This document shows positions 9,693-19,957 of a stretch of DNA of 64,000 bases, one piece after another. Position numbers and translations under genes: made by a program. The notes beneath the pieces were generated by a model. It searched no databases and was not told where the DNA came from. It worked only from the letters and a program-made list of their open reading frames with translations. Numbering within the stretch: position 1 is the first letter of the stretch; the number at the start of each line of letters is the position of its first letter. The DNA is from an uncultured Pseudomonadota bacterium. GTDB lineage: Bacteria > Pseudomonadota > Zetaproteobacteria > Mariprofundales > Mariprofundaceae. The DNA is taken from contig CAJXLC010000008.1 of NCBI GenBank assembly GCA_913055645.1, positions 1-64,000 on the forward strand, written 5' to 3'.

Positions 9693-10580
9693 TTGGCAGC
9701 TGAGGAACATAGTGGCGGAATCGCCGAACATTTACAGTATTGGACATACTCTTTTCAGCAAGATCTTCCAGTAGACGAACGCAATCCATTTATGCAAATT
9801 CATATTGACACCATGTTGGTCTCTGGGTTTGTGGCACTTCTTATTTTAGGTTTTTCTTTTTGGCTTAAAGGGCGCATTGTTGAAGGTGCTCCGACAGGTG
9901 CTCAGAACGCAGTTGAGTCTCTAGTAGGTTTTGTAAATGACACTGTGCGTGACAACTTTCCAGTCCATAATCCAGTTATTGCACCATTGGCCTTAACTAT
10001 ATTTGTATTTATTTTCCTTTGTAACTTCTTCGATATATTGCCAGCGTATCTGTTAGGACATGTGGCAGAAGGTTTGGGTGCTCCAGCATTTCGCCCTGTT
10101 GCAACTAATGATTTGAATCTGCCTGTTGCGATGGCGCTCACTGTATTTGCTATGGTGTTGTATTATGAGTTTAAATTAAAACCAGTTCACTTTGTAAAGG
10201 ACTTGTTGTTTCAGCCGTTTGCAAATCTATTGCTGATGTCTAAAAATCCGGTTGTTAAACTTTTGGGCGTTCTTATTATTCCATTGAATTTAATATTGAA
10301 GCTGATTGAAGAAATCGCTAAGCCGTTAAGTCTTTCGTTTCGATTGTTTGGTAATATGTTTGCAGGTGAAGTTATTTTCTTGTTAATTGCCTCATTGCTT
10401 CTGGTTAATAATTTTTCAGACATGGCATCAATGGGCGGTACAATTTCTGAAATTATGGGTTTATTGGTTGGCTTGGGCTGGTCACTTTTCCATATGTTTA
10501 TTGGCTTATTGCAGGCTTTTATTTTCATGATTCTTACAGTGGTGTACTTATCAATTGCACACCAACCTGTAGAACACTAA
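9693..10580 (+). CDS. atpB: ATP synthase F0 subunit a
   Basis: This is the proton-channel subunit of the F0 sector. Multiple membrane helices are present, and the fifth carries the essential Arg in LSLSFRLFGNMFAGE. The C-terminal helix contains the usual Gln (LLQAFIFMILTVVYLSIA). GGGAGG (9682-9687) fits the TTG at 9693 (spacing 5) better than the GTG at 9690. It follows atpI by 12 nt and precedes atpE. Confidence 0.96.
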   Translation: MAAEEHSGGIAEHLQYWTYSFQQDLPVDERNPFMQIHIDTMLVSGFVALLILGFSFWLKGRIVEGAPTGAQNAVESLVGFVNDTVRDNFPVHNPVIAPLALTIFVFIFLCNFFDILPAYLLGHVAEGLGAPAFRPVATNDLNLPVAMALTVFAMVLYYEFKLKPVHFVKDLLFQPFANLLLMSKNPVVKLLGVLIIPLNLILKLIEEIAKPLSLSFRLFGNMFAGEVIFLLIASLLLVNNFSDMASMGGTISEIMGLLVGLGWSLFHMFIGLLQAFIFMILTVVYLSIAHQPVEH

Positions 10581-10622
10581 GTTTTAAAATCGTTACATAT
10601 TATTAAATAGGAGAGTATAAAA

Positions 10623-10877
10623 ATGGATGCAACAACAATCATCACAGCCGCTTCGGCAATTTCAGTGGGTGTTATCTTGGCAGCTGCCGGTTTGGGTTCA
10701 GCAATTGGCTGGGGTCTTATTTGTTCTAAAACTTTGGAAGGTATTGCGCGTCAGCCAGAAATGCGCCCTCAATTGATGTTTAACATGTTTATCTTTGCTG
10801 GTTTGATGGAATCTTTTCCTTTTATCATTATGGCTTTCGCATTGTGGTTCTTATTCGCTAACCCATTCTTAGGTTAA
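10623..10877 (+). CDS. atpE: ATP synthase F0 subunit c
   Basis: This 84-residue hairpin of two membrane helices has the loop signature EGIARQPE. The ion-binding carboxylate is Glu63 followed by Ser64 (LMESFPF). The helix-1 position that is Gln in sodium-binding rings is Trp30 here, so proton coupling is more likely. The usual glycine-repeat face is partly replaced (GLGSAIGWGLICSK), with Ser and Cys where Gly is common. GGAG precedes the ATG. Confidence 0.96.
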   Translation: MDATTIITAASAISVGVILAAAGLGSAIGWGLICSKTLEGIARQPEMRPQLMFNMFIFAGLMESFPFIIMAFALWFLFANPFLG

Positions 10878-10917
10878 ATAAGAGCAAGTTGGCAAATAAG
10901 AATACGGGACGGTACTC

Positions 10918-11400
10918 ATGAGTATTGATTTAACACTGGTAGGGCAGTTTATTGTTTTTATTACAATGCTGTTGCTATTGAAAAAAATGTTGTACGTACC
11001 ATTGAATGATGCGATGGAAGCACGTACGAAAAAGATTGAAGATGGCTTGGCTGCGGCTGATGCTGGTTTAGAAGCAAGAGCGAAAGCTGCTGCTGACGCT
11101 GCTGCGCAGATTGATGAAGCTAAGGCAAAAGCACAGGAAATTCTTGCTGCAGCGGATAAACGTGCTGCGGAAGTAAAAGAAGAAGCTGTGCAGAAAGCGC
11201 GTCTTGAAGCTGAAAGTATTGTGGAAGCAGGCAAGGAAGAGCTGGCTGCTGAATTGAATCGCACTCAACAAGCCTTGCGCGAAGAAGTTGCGGATATCGC
11301 AATTTTAGCAGCAGAACGTATTGTTGGCGAAGAGCTGGATGCGAAGAAGCACGCCAAGCTTATCGATTCTGTCGTTGAGCAAGGGTTTAATGCGGCATGA
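10918..11400 (+). CDS. atpF: ATP synthase F0 subunit b
   Basis: This is the peripheral stalk subunit: one N-terminal membrane helix (residues about 5-25) followed by a long Ala/Glu/Lys-rich amphipathic coiled coil. The length of 160 matches a conventional single b subunit, and there is no second b' gene. Its stop overlaps the atpH start by ATGA. Confidence 0.95.
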   Translation: MSIDLTLVGQFIVFITMLLLLKKMLYVPLNDAMEARTKKIEDGLAAADAGLEARAKAAADAAAQIDEAKAKAQEILAAADKRAAEVKEEAVQKARLEAESIVEAGKEELAAELNRTQQALREEVADIAILAAERIVGEELDAKKHAKLIDSVVEQGFNAA

Positions 11401-11921
11401 GTACAACTAAGATTTCACGACGCTATGCGGTTGCATTGTTTGAGCTGATTCAAGAAGGTGTGGATATTCGTCCTGCTTTGCTTGAGGTCGCGACATTTGC
11501 TTCTAATGCTGAGGCAAAAGTGATTCTTGAGTCACCTGCGTACCCCGATGCGATGAAATGTAATATGTTAGGCAAGGCTGTTTCTGGAGCCGGCGCTAAA
11601 GAAGTTTCTCGTTTGGTAGAGATTTTATGTGAGCGTAATAAAGTTATTTTATTGCCTGAGATTGCATGTTTGGTAGATCAGATGGTTGCTGAATCTGAAA
11701 GCTCGGTGGATGCGGAAGTGACCTCAGCAGTGAAGTTAACTGCAGCAGTGCAGAAATCATTGTCTGGAAGCTTAACCTCAGCGGTTGGCAAAACGGTAAA
11801 TATTATTGCTAGTAAGGATGCATCTATTTTGGGTGGTGTTGTGATTCGTATTGGCGATCGAAAGATTGATTGCTCTGTAAAGGGCAGGCTTGATGGCTTG
11901 AAAAAGGCTATTATAAGCTAA
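11397..11921 (+). CDS. atpH: ATP synthase F1 subunit delta
   Basis: This 174-residue OSCP/delta protein connects the b stalk to the alpha subunits. The N-terminal pattern ISRRYAVALFEL and the C-terminal ILGGVVIRIGDRKIDCSVKGRLDGLKK are typical. It overlaps atpF by 4 nt (ATGA) and lies in the standard operon position. Confidence 0.95.
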   Translation: MSTTKISRRYAVALFELIQEGVDIRPALLEVATFASNAEAKVILESPAYPDAMKCNMLGKAVSGAGAKEVSRLVEILCERNKVILLPEIACLVDQMVAESESSVDAEVTSAVKLTAAVQKSLSGSLTSAVGKTVNIIASKDASILGGVVIRIGDRKIDCSVKGRLDGLKKAIIS

Positions 11922-11970
11922 GCGGTTTTAGTTTTAGGGATTTAAAAGTTAAGGTCAGAGGTTGATTATT

Positions 11971-13512
11971 ATGAAGCTCGATACAGCGGAAATTAGTTCC
12001 ATCATCAAAGAGCAAATCAAGGGATTTGAGGCAACGGTCGCGGATGCAAATGTTGGCACCATCGTTTCTGTTGCTGATGGCGTAGCACTGATTCACGGTT
12101 TGGCTGGTGCCATGGCTGGTGAAATGTTGGAATTCCCAGGCAATACCATGGGTATGGTCTTGAACTTGGAAGAAGACAGTGTTGGTGCTGTAATCTTCGG
12201 TGAATATATCCACTTGCGCGAAGGTGACGAAGTTAAATCAACAGGCCGTATCTTTGAAGTTCCAACTGGTCCTGAATTGAAAGGTCGTGTTGTTGATGCT
12301 TTGGGTCGCCCGATTGATGGTTTGGGTCCAATTAAAGCTAGCTGTAGTGATGTGGTTGAGAAAGTTGCACCAGGTGTAATTGAGCGTCAATCAGTAGATG
12401 AGCCTTTGGGTACTGGTATCAAATCCATTGATGCCATGATTCCTGTAGGTCGCGGTCAACGTGAGTTGATTATTGGTGACCGTCAAACAGGTAAAACTGC
12501 CATTGCGATTGATACGATTATTAACCAAAAAGATTCCGGCGTAACATGTATTTATGTGGCTGTTGGTCAAAAAGCCTCCACTGTTGCAACGGTTGTTCGT
12601 ACATTAAAAGAACATGGTGCATTAGAAAATACAATTATCGTAGCTGCATCTGCATCTGAATCTGCGGCGCTACAATATATTGCGCCTTATACGGGCTGTA
12701 CCATGGGTGAGTATTTCCGTGACCGTGGTGAAGATGCACTAATTGTTTATGATGATTTGACCAAACAAGCTTGGGCTTATCGTCAGGTTTCTTTGATTCT
12801 TCGTCGTCCTCCAGGTCGTGAAGCCTATCCAGGTGATGTATTCTATTTGCATTCTCGTTTGTTGGAGCGTGCTTCTCGCGTGAGTGCGGCTTATGTTGAA
12901 GAATTCACCAAGGGTGAAGTTACAGGTAAAACAGGTTCTTTGACTGCATTGCCAATTATTGAAACACAAGAAGGTGATGTATCAGCATTCGTTCCTACCA
13001 ACGTAATCTCTATTACTGATGGTCAGATTTTCTTGGAAACAGGTTTGTTTAACTCAGGTCAACGTCCAGCAGTGAATGTTGGTTTGTCTGTGTCTCGTGT
13101 GGGTGGTGCTGCTCAAACCAAAGCTGTGAAAAAAGTTGGTGGTGGTTTGCGTTTGGACTTGGCTCAATACCGTGAATTGGCGGCATTTGCTCAGTTCGCA
13201 TCTGATTTGGATGCTGCGACACGCGCTCAGATTGAACGCGGTAAACGTGGTATGGAAGTTTTGAAGCAAGAAGAAAATGCACCGCAATCAATTGCGGAAA
13301 TGACTTCAATCCTATATGCCTTGGGCAATGGGGATTTGGATGATATTGAAGTAAATAAGATTGTGGCTTTTGAAAAAGCTTTCTTGAGCTTCTTGAATCA
13401 TGATTATAAATCACTTATGGATGGTTTGAATGCTAAACCAGCATTGAGCGATCAAGTTGTGGAAGATTTAAACAAGGCTATTGCAGCGTTTAAAGCAACG
13501 GCAACCTGGTAA
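11971..13512 (+). CDS. atpA: ATP synthase F1 subunit alpha
   Basis: This is the non-catalytic nucleotide-binding subunit of F1, 513 residues. The P-loop GDRQTGKT and the [12 protein letters not shown] segment are present, and the arginine-finger region [11 protein letters not shown] is conserved. The frame opens at TTG 11962, but ATG 11971, 9 nt after CAGAGG, gives the usual N-terminus ([15 protein letters not shown]). Confidence 0.97.
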   Translation: MKLDTAEISSIIKEQIKGFEATVADANVGTIVSVADGVALIHGLAGAMAGEMLEFPGNTMGMVLNLEEDSVGAVIFGEYIHLREGDEVKSTGRIFEVPTGPELKGRVVDALGRPIDGLGPIKASCSDVVEKVAPGVIERQSVDEPLGTGIKSIDAMIPVGRGQRELIIGDRQTGKTAIAIDTIINQKDSGVTCIYVAVGQKASTVATVVRTLKEHGALENTIIVAASASESAALQYIAPYTGCTMGEYFRDRGEDALIVYDDLTKQAWAYRQVSLILRRPPGREAYPGDVFYLHSRLLERASRVSAAYVEEFTKGEVTGKTGSLTALPIIETQEGDVSAFVPTNVISITDGQIFLETGLFNSGQRPAVNVGLSVSRVGGAAQTKAVKKVGGGLRLDLAQYRELAAFAQFASDLDAATRAQIERGKRGMEVLKQEENAPQSIAEMTSILYALGNGDLDDIEVNKIVAFEKAFLSFLNHDYKSLMDGLNAKPALSDQVVEDLNKAIAAFKATATW

Positions 13513-13523
13513 GGAGTAGCTAA

Positions 13524-14381
13524 GTGGCTTCTGCAAAAGAGATACGGGGACAGATTAAAGCGACCCAGAATACCGCTAAGATTACCAAAGCCATGGAAAT
13601 GGTTGCGGCATCGAAAATGCGTAAGGCTCAAGATGCAGTTTTAGAGGCTCGTGCTTATGCTGAAGGCATTAAGCGTATTGTGCATAACTTGATGCGTGCA
13701 CACCCTGAATATAAACATGCTTTTTTAACCAAGCGTGATGAAGTAAAGCGTATGGGCTTGATTGCTGTATCTACAGATAAAGGTCTTTGCGGTGGTTTGA
13801 ATACCAACGCGATGAAGAAAGCCTTTGCTGTAATGCAAGCTTCAAAGGTTGATGTAGATGCGATGAATATTGGTCGTCGTGCATCGCAGGCTATGCGTCG
13901 CTTTGGTGTGAATATTGCGGCCAGTGTTGAAGATATTAATGATGCTCCGAGTCTGGATGAGATTCTAGGCGTTGTTCAAGTTGCCATGGACAAATATTTG
14001 GCTGGTGAATTGGATGAAGTTCATTTGGTTTACAGTAAATATGTTAATACCATGACCCAAGAGCCAACAAGCATGCGTTTATTGCCATGTGATGATTCCG
14101 ATGTGGATGAATCAGAAGCATACTGGGATTATTTGTACGAGCCTGAAAGTCAGGTCGTATTGGAAGGTCTTTTGCGTCGCTACATTGAAGCATTGGTATA
14201 TCACAGTGTTTTAGAAAACAAAGCATGTGAGCATTCTGCACGCATGGTGGCGATGAAAGCCGCTACAGATAATGCAAAAGATATTGTCAAAGATTTGCAG
14301 GTTACATATAACAAGGCGCGACAAGCAGCGATTACGCAAGAAATTGCTGAAATTTGTTCAGGCGCTGCGGCTTCGGCCTAA
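13524..14381 (+). CDS. atpG: ATP synthase F1 subunit gamma
   Basis: This is the central rotor shaft. The N-terminal helix (EIRGQIKATQNTAKITKAMEMVAASKMRK) and the C-terminal helix (KAATDNAKDIVKDLQVTYNKARQAAITQEIAEI) are the standard antiparallel coiled-coil halves. It starts with GTG at 13524 behind AAGGAG. Length 285. Confidence 0.96.
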   Translation: MASAKEIRGQIKATQNTAKITKAMEMVAASKMRKAQDAVLEARAYAEGIKRIVHNLMRAHPEYKHAFLTKRDEVKRMGLIAVSTDKGLCGGLNTNAMKKAFAVMQASKVDVDAMNIGRRASQAMRRFGVNIAASVEDINDAPSLDEILGVVQVAMDKYLAGELDEVHLVYSKYVNTMTQEPTSMRLLPCDDSDVDESEAYWDYLYEPESQVVLEGLLRRYIEALVYHSVLENKACEHSARMVAMKAATDNAKDIVKDLQVTYNKARQAAITQEIAEICSGAAASA

Positions 14382-14401
14382 AAGAGTTTAGAAATTGTTG
14401 A

Positions 14402-15804
<1,403 letters not shown>

Positions 15805-15805
<1 letters not shown>

Positions 15806-16218
15806 TGGCGACCGTTGATGTTTTAGTTGCAACAGCAGAGCGTGAAGTTTATCGCGGCGAAGCTGATTTTTTAGCTGCTCCTGGTGCAGCTGGTGAATTG
15901 GGTATTATGCCTAAGCATACGCCACTGTTAAGTGCTTTGGCTGCGGGTGAATTGCGTATTCACCGTGATGAAGAAATTGATGAAGTATTTATATCTGGTG
16001 GTTTTATTGAAGTACAGCCTGATATGATTACTGTGTTGGCAGATACTGCTGAGCGTGCACATGATGTTGATGAAGCGGCAGCGATTGAAGCCCAACGTAA
16101 AGCGCAAGAAATTGTTGATACCCAACAAGGCGATGTTGATTATGCACGAGCTGCATCTGAATTATCGATTGCAACGGCTAAATTGGCATTTATGCGTAAG
16201 CGTAAAAATCAAAAGTAA
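15805..16218 (+). CDS. atpC: ATP synthase F1 subunit epsilon
   Basis: This 137-residue subunit has an N-terminal beta sandwich (GELGIMPKHTPLLSAL motif) and a C-terminal helical hairpin. It regulates and couples rotation. It is the last gene of the operon and is followed by a rho-independent terminator. Confidence 0.95.
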
Positions 16219-16242
16219 TAAAGAAATTCTTCTTGCTATTAA

Positions 16243-16268
16243 AAAGGTCGCTTATGCGGCCTTTTTTT
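16243..16268 (+). terminator. Rho-independent terminator of the atp operon
   Basis: AAAGGTCGC (16243-16251), a four-base loop, and GCGGCC followed by seven T residues (16256-16268) form a strong stem with a U tract, 25 nt after atpC. Confidence 0.9.
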
Positions 16269-16350
16269 ATGCCTAACAAATACTTCTTGCTTCGCCTATG
16301 ATGATAAGAAAGATTATCGCTATACGTTATAACTTTGAACGAGGTGTACT

Positions 16351-17742
16351 GTGAATCAATATCAATATCCTAATTTGCAAGTCGTTGTTCTGGCAGCAGG
16401 GCAAGGCAAACGCATGCGATCTGCAACACCCAAAGTCTTACATGATGTATTGGGCAGAAGTATGTTGAGTCATGTATTGACCAATATTGAGGCGTTGTGC
16501 CCTCAGGGCATTGCATTGGTGACGGGGCATGGTGGTGAGCAGGTTTATGCTACAGTTGAAAAATTATATCATGTTAGTTTGGTAAAACAGGCAGAACAAT
16601 TGGGTACAGGTCATGCTGTACAACAAGCTGAATCGGCATGTGCCCATGCTGAACATGTTCTCATTGTTTGTGCAGATACACCGTTATTACAAACAGGGAC
16701 GCTTGCCGGCTTATTGGAAAGGCATATCAAGTCAGAATCAGATATATCATTTTTATCAGCAAAAGTAGATAAGCCGACAGGTTATGGGCGTGTATGTCGT
16801 AACCAGCAGAATGAGGTGGAATCTATTGTTGAAGAGCGAGATGTAAATGATGCTCAGCGCTTGTTGAATGAAGTGAGTTCGGGTATTTTTTGTGTAAAAC
16901 AAGAGCTTTTATTTAAACTTTTGCAGCAGGTTGATAATCATAACAATCAAAATGAATATTACTTGCCAAGTATTGTGCCACTGGCATTACAAGAAGGAGC
17001 CAAAGTGGAAGCGGTGCTTATGCCTAATGCCAATGAGATGTTGGGTGTGAATGATAGAATGCAACTGCGTCATGTCACAGAGTTATTGCAACAACGTGTG
17101 ATTGAAGGCTGGGAAAAAGAAGGTGTGAGCATTGAACAGCCAAACACAGTACGCATTGATGTATCCGTGAAGCTTGGTATGGATACAGTGATTCGTGCAG
17201 GAAGCCAACTGCTTGGCAATACGAGCATTGGGGATGCTTGTGAAGTCGGTCCTTATGCTGTTATCAATCAATCATGGGTGGATGATCATGTAAAAATCCA
17301 TGCGTTTTCTCATCTTGAACAAGCGCATGTTGGCGCGCATGCAGATATTGGTCCTTATGCGCGTTTACGCCCTGAGGCGGAACTTGATGAAGGTGTGAAA
17401 ATTGGCAATTTTGTAGAAATTAAAAAGTCTATCATCGGTCAAAATAGTAAGGTAAACCATCTGAGTTACATCGGTGATACAACGATGGGCCAGAATTGTA
17501 ATGTTGGGGCAGGCACCATTACTTGTAATTACGATGGTGCAAATAAACATAAGACAGTCATTGGCGATGGTGCATTTATTGGCTCAGATACTAAACTTAT
17601 TGCACCTGTCACTGTGGGTGATGGTGCGACAATTGGTGCTGGTAGTGTGATTACCAAGCTGGTGCAAAAGAATGGTTTGACCTTATCGATACGACCAGAG
17701 CAACGATATGTTAAAGATTGGAAGAGGCCAGAGAAAAGTTAA
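16351..17742 (+). CDS. glmU: Bifunctional UDP-GlcNAc pyrophosphorylase / GlcN-1-P acetyltransferase
   Basis: It makes UDP-N-acetylglucosamine for peptidoglycan and lipopolysaccharide. The N-terminal nucleotidyltransferase has LAAGQGKRMRS. The C-terminal left-handed beta-helix has hexapeptide repeats and the acetyltransferase segment GAGTITCNYDGANKHKT. The start is GTG 16351 behind GAGGTG. Its stop overlaps the glmS start (TAATG). Confidence 0.97.
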   Translation: MNQYQYPNLQVVVLAAGQGKRMRSATPKVLHDVLGRSMLSHVLTNIEALCPQGIALVTGHGGEQVYATVEKLYHVSLVKQAEQLGTGHAVQQAESACAHAEHVLIVCADTPLLQTGTLAGLLERHIKSESDISFLSAKVDKPTGYGRVCRNQQNEVESIVEERDVNDAQRLLNEVSSGIFCVKQELLFKLLQQVDNHNNQNEYYLPSIVPLALQEGAKVEAVLMPNANEMLGVNDRMQLRHVTELLQQRVIEGWEKEGVSIEQPNTVRIDVSVKLGMDTVIRAGSQLLGNTSIGDACEVGPYAVINQSWVDDHVKIHAFSHLEQAHVGAHADIGPYARLRPEAELDEGVKIGNFVEIKKSIIGQNSKVNHLSYIGDTTMGQNCNVGAGTITCNYDGANKHKTVIGDGAFIGSDTKLIAPVTVGDGATIGAGSVITKLVQKNGLTLSIRPEQRYVKDWKRPEKS

Positions 17743-19568
17743 TGTGTGGAATTATTGGTGGAGCTTCTTCTAAAGCAATTGCAGCGGATTTATTAGCAGG
17801 ACTGAAGGGTATGGAGTATCGCGGTTATGACAGCGCTGGTATCTGCACCCTGCATCATGTGTTGTTGGAGTGTACAAAAGAAGCTGGAAAATTACATAAC
17901 TTAGAAGCTGCATTACGTAACAATCGGCATGATGGTTTACTGGGCATAGGTCATACCCGTTGGGCGACGCATGGCGAACCTGTTGTGCGTAATTCACATC
18001 CACATTGTAGTCATGATATTGCTGTGGTTCATAATGGTATTATTGAAAATCATGAAGCTTTACGTAAGGAATTAGAACAAACGGGCGTAACATTCGAATC
18101 AGATACCGATACGGAAGTGATTCCTTGGATGTTATCACAAGTATTGTCAGAAGGTAAGACGATGCTTGTAGCCATGCAGAAAGTGTTGGCGCGTCTAGAA
18201 GGTGCCTACGCCATCGGTGTTGTGCATCAGGCAGATGCGGAGAAAGTCTGGTTTGCACGTAAGGGCAGTCCTTTGCTTTTGGCGCGCAATCATGATGGGC
18301 ATTATATAGCATCAGATGGTTTGGCTGTTGCAGGATTTGCATCGGATGTGATGTATTTGGATGAGGGTGACTGGGGTTATATTCAAGCTGATTCAGTGAG
18401 TGTTTATAATCGTGATGGACAGTCAGTGCCAGATGCATGGCAAGAGCTACCTTATACAGGATCCGCTGTGGGTAAGGGTGATTACGCGCATTACATGCTG
18501 AAAGAAATTCATGAACAGCCGAGTGTGGTTGGTAATATTGTGCATGCTTATGCAGATAGTGAGCACATTGCATTTCCACATGCTGACTTTGTTCAATCGA
18601 CCCCCTTAGCCGAACGTATTGTGATGGTGGCATGTGGAACTTCATACCATTCGGCATTAACTGCGCGTTATTGGCTTGAGCGTTATTTACAAATTCCCGT
18701 TGAAGTCGATGTGGCATCAGAATACCGCTATAGAAACCCTGTGATTGGTAAGAATACTTGGTTGGTTACACTTTCTCAATCTGGTGAAACTGCCGATACT
18801 TTAGAAGCACTACGATTATTTAAGCAGAGAACGCCTGATAACTATACCTTGGCGATTTGTAATGTAGTAAGTTCATCGTTGGTGCGTGAATCAAGTGGTT
18901 TTATTGAACTTTGTGCAGGACCAGAAATCGGCGTGGCATCAACCAAAGCTTATACAGCACAATTGACTGTATTGGCTTTATTTTCGATTAAATTGGCGAT
19001 GCGTGTAGGCGGTATTCAAACTGATGCATGGCAAGGGCATTATCAGGCATTTTTGGATGCTGTGGAAGGCATGAAGGAGTTATTGCTGCGAACCAATGAA
19101 ATTATACCGTTGGTTCCGCTTTTTGCGAATGTACGTGGGGGGTTGTTTTTGGGAAGAGGCCCTTGTTATCCATTGGCTTTAGAGGGTGCTTTAAAGTTAA
19201 AGGAAATTTCGTATATACATGCCGAAGGTTACGCAGCAGGTGAAATGAAGCATGGTCCGATTGCGTTGATTGATGAGCATTTGCCTGTAATTGTTATTGC
19301 ACCACGGCAGTATCATTTAGAGAAAGTTATTTCGAATCTTTATGAAGTAAAAGCACGTGGAGCAAAGGTTATTTTGCTTACCGATGCTGATGAACGCGAC
19401 TGTCCAAAACATGCTGATGCGATATTAAAGTTGCCAGAAGGAGATTTTTTCACGGCACCACTATTAGCATCGATTCCATTGCAATTGCTGGCGTATGAAG
19501 TGGCACGCTCCAAAGGCACAGATGTGGATCAACCAAGGAATTTGGCAAAATCAGTCACGGTTGAATAA
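17742..19568 (+). CDS. glmS: Glutamine-fructose-6-phosphate aminotransferase
   Basis: It makes glucosamine-6-phosphate, the substrate chain leading to GlmU. The N-terminal Ntn glutaminase begins MCGIIGG with Cys2 as nucleophile, and GIGHTRWATHG follows. Two SIS sugar-isomerase domains follow (CGTSYHSAL; SQSGETADT; EISYIHAEGYAAGEMKHGPIALI). The true start is ATG 17742, not the upstream in-frame codon, since Cys must be residue 2. No glmS ribozyme is expected or seen. Confidence 0.97.
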   Translation: MCGIIGGASSKAIAADLLAGLKGMEYRGYDSAGICTLHHVLLECTKEAGKLHNLEAALRNNRHDGLLGIGHTRWATHGEPVVRNSHPHCSHDIAVVHNGIIENHEALRKELEQTGVTFESDTDTEVIPWMLSQVLSEGKTMLVAMQKVLARLEGAYAIGVVHQADAEKVWFARKGSPLLLARNHDGHYIASDGLAVAGFASDVMYLDEGDWGYIQADSVSVYNRDGQSVPDAWQELPYTGSAVGKGDYAHYMLKEIHEQPSVVGNIVHAYADSEHIAFPHADFVQSTPLAERIVMVACGTSYHSALTARYWLERYLQIPVEVDVASEYRYRNPVIGKNTWLVTLSQSGETADTLEALRLFKQRTPDNYTLAICNVVSSSLVRESSGFIELCAGPEIGVASTKAYTAQLTVLALFSIKLAMRVGGIQTDAWQGHYQAFLDAVEGMKELLLRTNEIIPLVPLFANVRGGLFLGRGPCYPLALEGALKLKEISYIHAEGYAAGEMKHGPIALIDEHLPVIVIAPRQYHLEKVISNLYEVKARGAKVILLTDADERDCPKHADAILKLPEGDFFTAPLLASIPLQLLAYEVARSKGTDVDQPRNLAKSVTVE

Positions 19569-19574
19569 TAAAGA

Positions 19575-19596
19575 TATATTATCATTTGATAATATA
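19575..19596. promoter_or_regulatory. Perfect palindrome, candidate ArsR/BigR-type operator
   Basis: TATATTATCA (19575-19584), a TT centre, and TGATAATATA (19587-19596) form a 22-bp perfect inverted repeat just upstream of the ArsR-type regulator. Right-half bases also read as a possible -35 (TTGATA, 19586-19591) or -10 (TATAAT, 19593-19598), so binding would block polymerase. Autorepression through AT-rich palindromes is typical for BigR/SqrR/YgaV regulators. Confidence 0.7.
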
Positions 19597-19620
19597 ATGG
19601 TTTTGATATATGGTTCGTGC

Positions 19621-19956
19621 ATGCAAAGTATTCCTAAAGAAAAAATAAGCATGGCGAGTGAAGGATTGCGCGCCATTTCCCATGAATTACGTCTTAGTGT
19701 TTTATGCCATTTATTGAATGGTTCTATGTGTGTTGCAGAGTTAATTGAAGCTACAGGTGCATCACAATCCAATTTATCACAACATTTAGCGAAGATGCGG
19801 CTGATGGGTATTCTTAATAATGAGAAGCGCGGACAACAAGTATATTATCGTATTGCTAATCCAGCGTTTGCTGAGTTGGTAGAGGCATTGCAAAAGATTT
19901 ATTGCCCTGAAATGTGCAATTTTGTATTAACTGAGGATGCTTTGGAGGAAAGGTAA
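19621..19956 (+). CDS. ArsR-family regulator with persulfide-sensor cysteine pair (BigR/SqrR/YgaV-like)
   Basis: This 111-residue winged-helix repressor has the recognition helix TGASQSNLSQHLAKMR. Cys29 (VLCHLL, helix 2) and Cys95 (KIYCPE, last helix) are 66 residues apart, the same spacing as the sensing pair of SqrR (Cys41/Cys107). In that family the cysteines form a tetrasulfide with sulfane sulfur and release DNA. No metal-site pattern is seen. ATG 19621 is chosen by homology; an in-frame ATG at 19597 exists and neither has a clear ribosome-binding site. It heads the efflux and sulfur genes. Confidence 0.85.
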   Translation: MQSIPKEKISMASEGLRAISHELRLSVLCHLLNGSMCVAELIEATGASQSNLSQHLAKMRLMGILNNEKRGQQVYYRIANPAFAELVEALQKIYCPEMCNFVLTEDALEER

Positions 19957-19957
19957 T

